Positions 1-9,305 of a DNA stretch of 64,000 nt are shown one piece after another (positions within the stretch are counted from its first letter, which is position 1; each line of letters opens with the position of its first letter). The position numbers were made by a program, and so were the translations under genes. The notes beneath the pieces were generated by a model that did no database searches, had not been told where the DNA came from, and saw only the letters and a program-made list of their open reading frames with translations. This DNA is from Blastococcus sp. MG754426 (GTDB lineage Bacteria > Actinomycetota > Actinomycetes > Mycobacteriales > Geodermatophilaceae): contig NZ_SSXC01000005.1 in the NCBI RefSeq assembly GCF_021699055.1, positions 83,500 to 147,499 on the forward strand. The letters are read 5' to 3'.

Positions 1-2
1 AC

Positions 3-224
3 CTGCTTCGGGAGCGCAACCAACGTCCGCCGGGCGCCGCCGACTTCAGCCCGCTGCACGCCCACGCCGCCGAGCCGGCGCCGGCCCGCACGGAGCTGAC
101 CTTCACCAAGCTGGACGCCAAGGACCGACTCCCGCTGCCCCTGTGCCCGGTACTCGACGCGCAGCTGCCGGCCGAACGTGACGGCGGTGTGCTGGTCGAC
201 CGATGCCACTGCCGCCCCCGGTGA
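3..224 (+). CDS. C-terminal tail of an unidentified protein (partial at window edge)
   Basis: An open frame enters from the left edge and runs about 73 codons to a TGA at 222-224. Third codon positions are strongly G/C, as in neighbouring genes, so it looks coding up to about position 205. The last eight codons lie in sequence that, on the other strand, encodes an SDR start, so the true C-terminus was probably lost at a junction near 205. I recognise no domain in the visible residues; Pro and Ala are common and there is a Cys-His-Cys near the end. Function unknown. It could also be a non-coding relic. Confidence 0.35.
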   Translation: MLRERNQRPPGAADFSPLHAHAAEPAPARTELTFTKLDAKDRLPLPLCPVLDAQLPAERDGGVLVDRCHCRPR

Positions 225-294
225 GCAGGACGACCGAGCCGGTGAAGTCGAACGACGCAGTAGCCCCGAACGGATTCTTCCGGTCGTCACCCAC
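205..294 (-). pseudogene. 5' relic of a short-chain dehydrogenase/reductase gene
   Basis: From a GTG at 294 the minus strand encodes about 30 residues. They end in VVLLTGGGSGIG, the TGxxxGIG nucleotide-binding motif that opens SDR proteins. After the Arg that follows, similarity to any SDR stops and the frame runs into the antisense of the left-edge gene. Only the N-terminal tenth of a usual 250-residue SDR remains. The junction lies near a GTCGAC sequence at 197-202. No function can remain. Confidence 0.5.
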
Positions 295-571
295 GTCACC
301 AACAGCAGCACGACGAATGGCCGCAGGCCGCCGCTACCTCGTCCTCGGCGTCCTCGCCCCACCCCGAGCACACAGCGCTCCCCAGGGGCGGTGCCGCAAA
401 ACTCCAGGTGACGTGTAGACCGAGCACGTCGAGCAGTCGGGCCGCGCCGCCCTCTCCAGGTGTTCCAGATCACACCGCGACGTGTCACACTCCACTCCGC
501 ACGATCTGTTCTAGACCATGCTGAACCCGTTCGTGATCGCGAGCGGGCGATTCGAACTGGAGGCCGCAGGA

Positions 572-1693
572 GTGAAGACGCAGGGCGCAATCATCCGACA
601 GGTACCGGGGCGCTACGAGACGGCGGAACTCGAGCTGGAGGAGGCGGGTCCGGGCGAGCTCACCGTGAAGATGGTGGCCTCGGGGTTGTGCCACACCGAC
701 GATCACATCGCCACCGGCGACATGGAGTACGGGATCTACCCGGTCTGCGGCGGTCACGAGGGTGCCGGCGTCGTCGTCCAGGTCGGCGAGGGCGTCCGTG
801 GCTGGTCCGAGGGTGATCACGTCGTCTTCTCCTTCCTGCCGTCCTGCGGGAAGTGCCGCTGGTGCGCGCGGGGCATGCAGAACCTCTGTGACCGTGGTGC
901 CGGGCTGTTGAACGGCTCACGGCTGGACGACCCGGCGAGCTTCCGGATGCGCCTGGACGGGCAGCCGGTCGGGCAGATGTTCGGTATCTCGACCTTCAGC
1001 CAGTTCACGACCGTCGACGCGGACAACGCCGTCAAGGTGCCGGTCGACGCGCCGCTGGAGAGCCTCTGCCTGCTCGGATGCGGAGTCGGCACGGGGTGGG
1101 GGTCCGCAGTGAACCTCGCCGACATCTACCCCGGGGACACCGTGATCGTGATGGGGATCGGCGGGATCGGCATCAACGCCGTCCAGGGCGCCGCGCACTC
1201 CGGCGCGGGTCAGGTCATCGCGGTCGACCCGGTGGCGTTCAAGCGCGAGAAGGCGGTGGAGTTCGGCGCCACCCATGTGGCCGAGAACATCGAGGATGCG
1301 GCCGAACTGGCCAGCACGTTCACCAACGGTCAGGGAGCCGACGCCACGATCGTCACCGTCGGGGTGACCACCCCCGAGCACGTCTCGCAGGCGTTCGCCT
1401 CCATCCGCAAGGCAGGCACGGTGGTCGTGACCGGGGTCGGCGACATCACTCGGACCGACCTGTCGCTGTCCATCGGTGAGCTGACCATCTTCCAGAAGCG
1501 CCTGCAGGGGTCGTTGTTCGGCGGCTCGAACCCCACTGCGGACATCCCGTGGCTCGTCGACCTCTACATGCGGGGCCAGCTGAAGCTCGACGAGCTGATC
1601 ACGCACCGGTACACGCTCGACCAGGTGGCGCAGGGCTACGAAGACATGCACGCAGGCAAGAACATCCGAGGCGTCGTCGTCTTTGACGACTAA
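572..1693 (+). CDS. Zinc alcohol dehydrogenase, NDMA-dependent (Rxyl_3153-like) type
   Basis: A 373-residue medium-chain dehydrogenase. Catalytic zinc ligands are Cys40 (GLCHTDDH) and His62 (GGHEGAG). The structural zinc loop has Cys92, Cys95, Cys98 and Cys106. The Rossmann motif GIGGIGINAVQGA lies near residue 195. The sequence resembles the actinobacterial family that holds NAD tightly and turns over with mycofactocin or artificial acceptors such as NDMA; this assignment comes from overall sequence similarity. GTG at 572 is chosen because GGAGG lies 8 bases upstream (559-563); a longer reading from 518 has no ribosome site. It stands alone, flanked by gene relics. The substrate is unknown, probably a short or aromatic alcohol. 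Confidence 0.85.
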   Translation: MKTQGAIIRQVPGRYETAELELEEAGPGELTVKMVASGLCHTDDHIATGDMEYGIYPVCGGHEGAGVVVQVGEGVRGWSEGDHVVFSFLPSCGKCRWCARGMQNLCDRGAGLLNGSRLDDPASFRMRLDGQPVGQMFGISTFSQFTTVDADNAVKVPVDAPLESLCLLGCGVGTGWGSAVNLADIYPGDTVIVMGIGGIGINAVQGAAHSGAGQVIAVDPVAFKREKAVEFGATHVAENIEDAAELASTFTNGQGADATIVTVGVTTPEHVSQAFASIRKAGTVVVTGVGDITRTDLSLSIGELTIFQKRLQGSLFGGSNPTADIPWLVDLYMRGQLKLDELITHRYTLDQVAQGYEDMHAGKNIRGVVVFDD

Positions 1694-1938
1694 GGGGGCC
1701 TATCGAGCCCGCTGGTGTCTGGCAGGCTCGGCGCCGGTAGCGGCCGGTGGGTCAGCACTCTCGACGACGGGAACCGGTGGATTCCCGTGCTCAGATCGTG
1801 CGCCCACCGGTCGTGACGGGGCCTGATCGCTGCTGGAATGAGGTGTCCCGGAGTTCGCCGGTGAGCACTTGACCATGAGTCCGCTGGCTGTCTCCCTCCG
1901 CGCTGCCGAACGCGGAGCCGAGGCCAGAGGGGGCGCGG

Positions 1939-2060
1939 ATGTTGTTCGTGGGTGACGACTGGGCCGAAGACCACCACGACGTCGAGGTGCAAGACGAACA
2001 GGGCGCCGGCTGGCACGAGGCCGGCTGCCCGAGGGCATCGCCGGGCAGACTCGGGTTGCC
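1939..2060 (+). mobile_element. Relic of an IS110-family transposase 5' end
   Basis: An ATG at 1939 opens MLFVGDDWAEDHHDVEVQDE, the conserved start of IS110-type DEDD transposases, including the first catalytic acidic residues. After about 22 codons the similarity shifts frame (RRLARGRLPEGIAG) and ends in a TGA near 2060. About 300 further residues expected for the transposase are absent. This is an inactive fragment. The bases from 1694 to 1938 and 2061 to 2298 hold nothing I recognise. Confidence 0.6.
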
Positions 2061-2298
2061 TGAAACCCGACCCCCCTACGACGAGGACGCCGCCTGGACA
2101 ACCTCCACCCCTGCCGCGGCCCGACCCCTCACGCCTTGGGATGTCCAGACGGCGGCCGGCCGCATTCGGTGGGTGCCGGGTGCGGCCGACGACCGACAGC
2201 CCTCCGTGCCCTCACACCGACCTCGCCGAGTGCCGGGTGACGGTGCCCGGATCGGGCTGCCAGTAGTCGGGCAGGGCGCTCAGGAGCGGGGACGGTGA

Positions 2299-2460
2299 GC
2301 AGTCGAGCTCACGGATCCCGAGGAGGTGTGGCGTGCCGCGCCGCCCGGAGCCCCCCGCCTGATCACCGACGCGAGCACGATGTGCTTCGGCGACGTCCGG
2401 GAACGCACCGATCGGCTGACCAGTGGGCTCCGCTGTGTCGGGCTGGTCGCACCGGCTCGC
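2299..2460 (+). pseudogene. 5' relic of an AMP-binding acyl-CoA synthetase
   Basis: An open frame of about 54 codons after a TGA at 2296 includes FGDVRERTDRLTSGLRCVGL. This matches the first conserved block of acyl-CoA synthetases, where the protein binds next to the first nucleotide-fold helix. The frame then loses similarity next to the 3' end of the convergent coxS-coxG gene. No start codon with a good ribosome site is evident, although GAGGAG precedes a GTG at 2326. Both ends are missing, so it is a relic. Confidence 0.45.
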
Positions 2461-2465
2461 AGGGC

Positions 2466-3707
2466 TCAGCATCCACGCCGGCGGGCCCTCCGCTCCTGCA
2501 GCGTCGTCCTGACGGCCGCCAACCGCCGCCGGACGGCGTCCCGGACCGCGGCGACACCGATCGACAGCGCGCCCGGGCCGGCGCCGACATCCGGCGGCTG
2601 ACCCGTCCGCGCAGTCTCGTCGAGGGCGTGCGCGAACTGCTCGAACATCCTCTGGCTCACGTCACCGGCCAGCGCGCGGCCGAACTGGGCGATCCGGCCG
2701 GAGAGGAACACCGCGGCGTCGGCGCGTAGTTCGGTGCCGCCGTCGGGGGTGGCCGTCGCGCGCAGCCCGATGTCGGCGGCGGTGCGGTTGCCGCCGGTGT
2801 CCGCACCCTGGGCCAGCAGTGCCAGTCGGTGCAAGCTCTCGTCGCGCTCGGTGATGCGCGCTAGCCCCCGGAACGCCAGCCGCACCGGGCCGAGAGCCAC
2901 CGTGGCCCGGCCCCGGTAGCGATCGTCGCCGAGGTCCTCGGTCATCTCCGCACCCGGCAGGCAGCGGGCCAGCCGGTGCACGTCGGTCATGACCGCCCAG
3001 ATGTCGTCGAGCGGGCTGGTCAGCAGCCGGGTGACCTCGACGGTGATGGTGGGGGTGCCGGTCGGCCGGGTGATGTCGGTGGGCACCGCCTCCTCGGCGT
3101 CCCCCACCGGCGCCGCTTCCGGAGCTGCCGCGGTGGCGGCGCCGCCGCGGCCGACGAGGGTGCGCGGCGCGCAGTTGCGAGGTGCCGGCACACCCTCGGG
3201 GTGCGCCTCGGCGACGTCGGCGACCGCCGCGAGGATGCCGCGGTAGCCGGTGCACCGGCAGATCACCCCGGACAGCTCCTCCGGCAAGCGCTCGTCGTCG
3301 ACGCCCGGCTCGTGCGTGAGCAAGTCATAGGAGCTCATCAGGAAGCCCGGCGTGCAGAAGCCGCACTGCAGCGCGTGGTGGTGGCTGAAGGCCTGCTGCA
3401 GCGGGTGCTGGTCGTCCTGGGTGCCCAGCCCCTCGACCGTGACCACGTCGGTGCCCTCGGCCTGCACGGCGAAGACCAGGCAGGCGCGGGCGGCGTCGCC
3501 GTCGACGAGCACCGTGCACATGCCGCACACGCCGTGCTCGCAGCCCAGGTGCGTGCCGGTCAGGCCGAGGTGCTGGCGCAGCGCGTCGGCCAGGTGCATG
3601 CGGGCCGGAACCCGGATGGTCACGGGCGTTCCGTTCACCGTGAACGAGACGTCGATCAGCTCGTCCGCGGCGGCCTTCACCGCGCGCTGGTGCTCGGTGG
3701 TGGTCAT
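2466..3707 (-). CDS. Molybdenum hydroxylase 2Fe-2S subunit fused to a CoxG-like SRPBCC domain
   Basis: 413 residues in two parts. Residues 1-165 are a CoxS-type small subunit. They carry the plant-type 2Fe-2S cysteines (CEHGVCGMCTV) and the second, helical cluster motif (CGFCTPGF, then CRCTGY). After an Ala/Pro linker, residues about 205-360 form an SRPBCC domain like CoxG (PGAEM, FRGLARI), followed by a basic tail. CoxS passes electrons from the molybdenum centre to FAD; CoxG-type proteins are linked to cofactor maturation or membrane attachment. Usually they are separate genes. ATG at 3707 overlaps the coxM stop by 4 bases, so the two are translationally coupled. This subunit is intact although its two partners are broken. 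Confidence 0.85.
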   Translation of the reverse strand: MTTTEHQRAVKAAADELIDVSFTVNGTPVTIRVPARMHLADALRQHLGLTGTHLGCEHGVCGMCTVLVDGDAARACLVFAVQAEGTDVVTVEGLGTQDDQHPLQQAFSHHHALQCGFCTPGFLMSSYDLLTHEPGVDDERLPEELSGVICRCTGYRGILAAVADVAEAHPEGVPAPRNCAPRTLVGRGGAATAAAPEAAPVGDAEEAVPTDITRPTGTPTITVEVTRLLTSPLDDIWAVMTDVHRLARCLPGAEMTEDLGDDRYRGRATVALGPVRLAFRGLARITERDESLHRLALLAQGADTGGNRTAADIGLRATATPDGGTELRADAAVFLSGRIAQFGRALAGDVSQRMFEQFAHALDETARTGQPPDVGAGPGALSIGVAAVRDAVRRRLAAVRTTLQERRARRRGC

Positions 3708-4584
3708 GAGGTGCTCTCCGTTGCTCGGCGGTTGGCGCGGGCCAGCTCCCGGGCCGCGAGGACGGCGAACAGCCGCCGCCGGTAGCCCTGCGAGCCGTGG
3801 GCGTCCCCCGCCGTGTCGACCATCACCCGGGCCAGCTCCTCGGTGCCCGGGCGCAGCGCGGTCTCGACGTCGGCCTCCCCGGCCGCGGCCCGGACCAGCT
3901 CGGTGACGTCGCGGGTGACCGGGCGGTCGGAGACGCCGAAGCCGGAGAGCACCGCGTCGGCGACGGAGCCGTCCCGGGAACGGACCCGGGTGACGACGCC
4001 GGCCAGCGCGAAGTCGCCGTGCCGGCGGGCCAGCTCGGCGAAGCCGAACCCCTCCCCCGGCCCGGCCGCCGGGAACTCCACGGCCGAGAGAATCTCGTCC
4101 GTGCCGACCGCGGTGGTCATCGCGCCCTGGAAGAAGTCGGCCGCGCGCACGGTGCGCCGGCCGCTGGGTCCGGTGATCTCCAGGGTCGCACCCAGGCAGA
4201 GAGCGACGGCGGGCAACTCGGCGCCCGGGTCGGCGTGCGCCAGGCTGCCGCAGACCGTGCCGCGGCTGCGCAGCTCGCGGTGCCCCACGAAGGGCAGCGC
4301 CAGCCCGAGCAGCGGCACGGCGGCTGCCGCGGAACTGCGCTCCACGTGCCGCTGCCGGACCGTGGCACCGATCCGCAGGGCGCCCTTGCGGCGCTCGAAC
4401 CCGTCGAGGCCGACGACGGCGTTGATGTCGACGAGGGTGCCCGGCCGGCCCAGGCGCATCGCCAGGACCGGCACCAGGGATTGCCCCCGGCCAGCACCTT
4501 GCCGTCACCGTCGGTCGCGGCCAGCTCGGCGACGGCGTCGTCCAGCGTGGCCGGGCGCACGTAGGCGAACGGGGCCGGCTTCAC
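3704..4584 (-). pseudogene. Molybdenum hydroxylase FAD-binding (medium, CoxM-like) subunit, frameshifted
   Basis: The frame starts at ATG 4584 (MKPAPFAYVRPATLDDAV) and reads to the FAD motif as KVLAGGN. The expected AGGQSLVPVLAMRL then continues one frame over to 3704. Adding one C after GGGGGC at about 4483 restores a 293-residue CoxM-like protein, including the second FAD motif (GTVCGSLAHADPGAELP). The subunit would carry electrons from the 2Fe-2S clusters to the final acceptor. It lies between the enoyl-CoA hydratase gene (5-base gap) and coxS-coxG (4-base overlap). The single missing base could be a true mutation or a sequencing error in a C run. Confidence 0.8.
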
Positions 4585-4589
4585 TCAGC

Positions 4590-5372
4590 TCACCGCCCGA
4601 CGAACTCGGGCTTGCGCTTCTCGCCGAACGCCTTCACGCCCTCGGCGAAATCCTGCGTCGCCCGCAGCATCGCGTAGGCCTTCCGCTCCAGCTCGATGCC
4701 GGTGTACAGCGGGCCGTCGATGCCCCGGTCGAGCACCTCCTTGCCGGTCTGCAGCGCGATCGGCGAGAAGCCGAGCAGCTTGGTCACCAGCTTCTCCACG
4801 CCCTCGTTGAGAGCGTCGCGGTCGGCGAAGAGCTCCTCGGAGACCAGGCCCCAGTCGAGCGCGTCCTGCGCCTGGATCCGGGTGGCGGTCAGGATGTGGT
4901 ATTTCGCCCGGGAGAGACCGATGAGCCGGGACAGCCGCTGGGTGCCGCCGCTGCCGGGGATCATCCCGAGGTTCATCTCCGGCAGCGCGAACTGGCTGCG
5001 GTCGGTGGCCAGCCGGATGTCGCAGGAGAGCGCGAGCTCGAGGCCGACACCGAAACAGTAGCCGTCGATGGCCGCGATGACCGGCTTGCCGCTGCGCGCC
5101 GGGGCGGTGATGTCCTGGCCCAGGTGCGAGAGGTCGATCGGGTCGACCTCCATGAACCCGGCGATGTCACCGCCGGAGGTGAAGTGCTTGCCATCGGACC
5201 GGATGACGACGGCGCGCACCCGCTCGTCCCGGTCGATCTCGGCGAAGCGCTCGGCCATCCTGGCCCGCATCTCCATCGTGACGACGGTGTAGCCGCCGTG
5301 GGAGAGGGTCAGGTAGGCGACCTGGCCGTCGTGGCCGTGGTCGAGCAGGACGTCGCCACCGGTCGTGGGCAT
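4590..5372 (-). CDS. Enoyl-CoA hydratase/isomerase family protein
   Basis: 260 residues, the usual crotonase length. The oxyanion-hole segments are visible: KHFTSGGDIAGF and the IDGYCFGVGLELAL block. LPEMNLGMIPGSGGTQRL carries the usual active-site Glu position. It should act on a CoA thioester, by hydration, isomerisation or ring hydrolysis. The neighbouring acyl-CoA ligase and molybdenum hydroxylase suggest a step in degrading an aromatic or heterocyclic acid as its CoA ester. ATG at 5372 is preceded by GAGGAG at about 7 bases. It sits inside the operon between the large and FAD subunit genes. Confidence 0.85.
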   Translation of the reverse strand: MPTTGGDVLLDHGHDGQVAYLTLSHGGYTVVTMEMRARMAERFAEIDRDERVRAVVIRSDGKHFTSGGDIAGFMEVDPIDLSHLGQDITAPARSGKPVIAAIDGYCFGVGLELALSCDIRLATDRSQFALPEMNLGMIPGSGGTQRLSRLIGLSRAKYHILTATRIQAQDALDWGLVSEELFADRDALNEGVEKLVTKLLGFSPIALQTGKEVLDRGIDGPLYTGIELERKAYAMLRATQDFAEGVKAFGEKRKPEFVGR

Positions 5373-5403
5373 GCGGGAGCTCCTCGGTTGAAGGGAGTGG
5401 GTG

Positions 5404-7723
5404 TCAGGCCGGACGGCGGGCGCCGTCGAGCAGGTCGAACAGGACGTTGCCGTGCACCGGCAGCCGGTCGATGGCCAGGCCGTGCGGGGACAGCGCGTCG
5501 GTGACCGCGTTGGCCACGGCCACCGGGAAACTCATCGAGCTGCCCTCGCCGCTGCCCTTCGCCCCGAGCGGGGTCAGCGGCGACGGCGTCACCACGTGGT
5601 CGGTCACCAGGGGGAACCCGGCCTCCGCGGTGGTCGGGCAGAGGTAGTCCAGGAAGGTCGCCGCCGTCGGCTGGCCGCCCGCCGAGTAGGTGAACTCCTC
5701 GTACATCGCCCCGCCGAGGGCCTGGGTGAGCGCGCCGTGGACCTGGCCGTCGAACAGTGTCTGGTTGAGCACGGTGCCGGCGTCGTGCACCGAGGAGACC
5801 CGCTCGATGGTGATCTCGAGGGTGTCGGGGTCGATCCGCACGGCGACGAGCTCGGCGACGAAGCCGTAGCAGAGGCTGGAGTTGATCCGCTCGTCGCGGG
5901 TGGCCGCACGCACCTCGCGCGGGGCGAAGGCTGCCTCCTCGTAGAGCCGGGCCGGGGTGCCCTCGGGCAGCGCGCCGGGATCCCAGTGCACGACGCCGGC
6001 GGCGTGCCGGAAGAGCACGGACCGGCCGGGGTCACCGGCCACCCGGACCGCGCCGTCGGCGAGCTCGAGCTGCTCGGGTGGGGTCTCGAGCAGCACGCTG
6101 CCGGCGGCCTTCACCGTGCCGGCGATCCGGTCGCAGGCCGCGACGACGGCGCTGGTGACCAGCGGCGCGAAGCGGGAGGAGTAGCTGCCCGAGGTGACCG
6201 TCCACGGGGTGGTCGCGGTGTCCATCTCGATGACGACGCGGACCTGCTCCTCGGGCAGCCCGAGCCGCCGGGCGGCGACCTGCCGCGCGGTGGTGGCGTG
6301 CCCCTGGCCCTGCGGGACGCTGCCGAGCAGCACGGTGACGATGCCCTGGAGGTCGACGCTGACCCGGACGTGCTCGGTGGATCCGGACTTGTCGCGGCCG
6401 GGCTTGCGGTCGGCGGCGGGCGTGGCCAGCCCGACGTAGCCGATGTTGGTGCCGGAGGGGTCGACGACCGCGGCCAGGCCGATGCCGTAGAGCTCGCCGC
6501 GCTCCCGGGCCTCCGCCTGCCGGCGTCGCAGCTCGTCGAGGTCGGCGTTGCGCACCGCGAGGCGGATGGCCTCCTCGTAGTTGCCGGAGTCGTAGACGCC
6601 GCCGGTCGGTGTCTCGTACGGGAAGGCGTCGGCAGGCACCAGGTTGCGGCAGCGTGCCTCGACGACGTCGAGCCCGGTCGCCCTGGCGACGTCGTCCATC
6701 AGCCGTTCCAGTCCGAAGTACAGCTGCTGGCCGCCGAAGCCGCGGTTGAGCCCGGTGGGCATGGTGCTGGTGACGACGGCGCGGGCGCGGATCTGCACGG
6801 CCGGGATCCGGTAGGCGCCGGTGATGTTGCCGTAGCAGCGGTAGAGCGTGCTGGGCTCCGGCGGGCGCATGTAGGCGCCGACGTTGTCGACGAGGCACCG
6901 GTGTCCGGGCGTACTTGGAGGCCAGCGCCAGCAGGACGACGTAGGGATAGATGCCCGCCTTGATGCCGAAGCTGCCACCGATGTCGGCCGGCACGTGCAG
7001 CCGCACCCGGGAGGTCGGGATGCCCAGTGCCCCCGCCATGACCGGGACCATCGTGAACGGGCCGTGGAAGTTGGCCCAGGCCTCGACCGCGGGACCGGCC
7101 GGGTCGTCGGTCCAGTTCGCGACGACGGAGTAGCACTCCATCGGCACCGAGGAGTAGCGCGGGAAGTCGTAGGTGCCCGTGACGACCTGGGCGGCCTCGG
7201 CGAAGGCGCGGTCCACCTCGCCGAAGGTGAAGGTGCGATCGGTGGCGACGTTCGAGCCCTGGTCGTCGTGCAGCAGGGGGGCGTCCTGGGCCAGGGCGGC
7301 GCGGACGCCGACGACGGGGTCGAGCAGCTCGTACTCGACGTCGACGAGCTCGGCGGCGTCCTCGGCGATGAACCGGTCGCCGGCGACGACGACCGCCACC
7401 GGCTCGCCCACGTAGCGGACCTTGTCGGTGCCGGTCGGGAAGTACGGCATCCGGGTGGTCACCGACAGCGGGAAGGGCCTGAGCTCGGCGGCCACCTCCT
7501 CCGGCCCGATGACGGCGGCGACGCCGGGATGCCGGCGGGCACGGGACAGGTCCACCCTGCGGATCCGGGCGTGCGGGTGGGGGCTGCGGACGATCGCCGC
7601 GGTCAACGTGCCCGGCAGCGGGTCCAGGTCGTCGAGGAACCTCCCCTGCCCGGTGACCAGCGGGGCGTCCTCGATGCGGGTGGGGGTCCAGCGCGGGACG
7701 GTGTCGGTGTCGACGTCAGGCAC
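5404..7723 (-). pseudogene. Molybdenum hydroxylase large (CoxL-like) subunit, disrupted near residue 275
   Basis: A GTG at 7723 overlaps the ligase stop by 8 bases. The first 275 codons match the aldehyde oxidase/xanthine dehydrogenase a/b hammerhead domain and the first molybdopterin region (DIGGSFGIKAGIYPY). At about 6897 the frame shifts: LASKYARTPV is followed, one frame over, by LVDNVGAYMRPPEPS. The roughly 40 residues normally between these blocks are missing, so this is a deletion rather than a one-base slip. The second half, about 498 codons to 5404, is complete and ends in the cofactor region GAKGSGEGSSMSFPVAVANAV as far as visible. The active-site loop reads NRGFGGQQ, not the AYRGAGR of form II CoxL. 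Probably inactive. Confidence 0.8.
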
Positions 7724-9233
7724 GGGAGCTCCCGGGATCGGCTGCGGCCAGGGACTCGTACTCCCCGGCGGTCAGTGCGCGACGGAGGGTCTTGCCGACG
7801 GCGGAGCGGGGAATGGCGCTGATCGCCACGACGCGCTTGGGCCGCTTCAGCGACGGGAGGTGGGTCGTCGCGTAGTCCTGCAGCTCGCGCACGACGTGGT
7901 CGGGGGCGCGGCCGTCGGCGGGGACGACGAACGCGGTGACCACGCTGCCCCAGCGCTCGTCCGGCATCCCGACGACGCAGACGTCCGCGACGGCCGGGCA
8001 GCGCACGAGGGCGGCCTCGATCTCGTCGGGGTAGATGTTCTCGCCGCCTGAGTTGATCATGTCGTCGACCCGGCCGGAGACCCACAGGTCGCCGTCCTCG
8101 TCGGCGGTGGCGAGGTCGCCGGTGTAGTACCAGCCCTGGCGGATCGACTTCTCGTCGGCGTCCGGGCGGTGCCAGTAGCCGCCGAACGCCTCGGGGCTGG
8201 CCATGCTGGCGATGACCTGGCCCTGCTCCCCCGGACCGACCAGCGCCTCGGGCGCGGCGCCGACGACGGGCTCGACCAGCCGGACGCGGGAGAACAGCCC
8301 GGCGCGGCCGGCGCAGCCGGGCTTGCGCAGCCCGTCGGGGCCGATGGTGAAGGTGTAGATCTCGGTGCTGCCGTAGTGGTTGACCAGCACCTGCGGATTG
8401 AGCGCCTCGGCGAGCTGCTCGGCGAGGGCCGGGGTCATCGCCGCGCCGGCGTAGGCCAGGCGGTCGACCCCGGTGGCGGCGAAGCCGTCCTCGCGCAGCA
8501 GCGACCAGTAGATGGTGGGCACCAGGTACAGCGAGCTGACCTGCTCTTCCCGGATCAGCTGCACGGACTCGGCCGCGTCGAACCGCACCTGGGGCACCCA
8601 GGTGCCACCGCAGACGATGCTGGCCAGCAGCGTACGCAACCCCATCGTGTGGAACATCGGCATGACTCCGAGGACGACCTCGCCGTGCCGCAGCTGGGTC
8701 TGCACCAGGTGGGCGACCGCAGCGGTGTGCTCGGCGCGGTGCGACCGTGGCACGCCCTTGGGCCGGCCGGTCGTGCCGGAGGTGTAGAGCATGACGCTGA
8801 TGTCGGACTCGTCGGGCGGGTCGCCGAGGGCACCGTCCGGCTGCCCGTCCACGGCCAGCTTCCCCACGTCGCGGTGCTGCGTCGAGATCCCGGCCTTCTC
8901 CGCCGTCGGAGCCGTGGTCTCGTCGGTGACCAGCAGTGCTGCCTCGGCGTCACCGAGGCAGTAGCCGAGTTCCTCGGGACCGAGGCGCGTCGACAGCGGG
9001 ACGCTGACGGCCCCGAGCTTCTGGGCAGCCAGGTGCAGGCTGGCCAGGGGCTCGCCGCCGGCCAGGAAGAGCCCGACCCGGTCGCCACGCCGGACCCCGA
9101 GATCGGCCAGGGCACGGGCGAGCTGGTTGGTGCGCGCGTCCCATTGGCGGTACGACATGGGCCGGGGGCCACCGACCGCCCGGCGGTCCGGATGGCGCTC
9201 CGCGGTCCACGACAGGGCGGTGGCGAGGTCCAT
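7716..9233 (-). CDS. AMP-dependent acyl-CoA synthetase/ligase
   Basis: 505 residues of the ANL superfamily. ATP-binding P-loop YTSGTTGRPKGVPRSH, A5 motif NHYGSTEIYTF, adenylate-binding WYYTGDLAT and the C-terminal Lys in SAVGKTLRR are all present. It should activate a carboxylic acid to its CoA thioester through an acyl-adenylate. As first gene of the operon with molybdenum hydroxylase subunits and an enoyl-CoA hydratase, it probably starts breakdown of an aromatic or heterocyclic acid; the substrate cannot be read from sequence. The ATG at 9233 faces the padR gene across 72 bases containing a perfect palindrome. A longer upstream reading would run through padR antisense and is rejected. Confidence 0.85.
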   Translation of the reverse strand: MDLATALSWTAERHPDRRAVGGPRPMSYRQWDARTNQLARALADLGVRRGDRVGLFLAGGEPLASLHLAAQKLGAVSVPLSTRLGPEELGYCLGDAEAALLVTDETTAPTAEKAGISTQHRDVGKLAVDGQPDGALGDPPDESDISVMLYTSGTTGRPKGVPRSHRAEHTAAVAHLVQTQLRHGEVVLGVMPMFHTMGLRTLLASIVCGGTWVPQVRFDAAESVQLIREEQVSSLYLVPTIYWSLLREDGFAATGVDRLAYAGAAMTPALAEQLAEALNPQVLVNHYGSTEIYTFTIGPDGLRKPGCAGRAGLFSRVRLVEPVVGAAPEALVGPGEQGQVIASMASPEAFGGYWHRPDADEKSIRQGWYYTGDLATADEDGDLWVSGRVDDMINSGGENIYPDEIEAALVRCPAVADVCVVGMPDERWGSVVTAFVVPADGRAPDHVVRELQDYATTHLPSLKRPKRVVAISAIPRSAVGKTLRRALTAGEYESLAAADPGSSRA

Positions 9234-9264
9234 GCGTGACCCTCCGAAAGCCGATCGCCGATGA

Positions 9265-9284
9265 TCTGTATTGGACCATACAGA
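9265..9284. promoter_or_regulatory. Palindromic operator between the ligase operon and padR
   Basis: Two perfect 7-base arms, TCTGTAT and ATACAGA, are separated by TGGACC in the 72-base divergent intergenic region. The arms are AT-rich in a GC-rich background. PadR proteins usually bind short dyads of this size near their own promoters. Binding by the adjacent PadR protein, with control of both directions, is inferred. Confidence 0.65.
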
Positions 9285-9305
9285 CCGGAAGATTAAGCTG
9301 GCAAC

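Noticed and set aside
3797..5504. Long plus-strand open frames opposite the molybdenum hydroxylase and hydratase genes
   Set aside because: They are antisense shadows caused by high GC; they lack domains, and the minus-strand frames carry clear conserved motifs.
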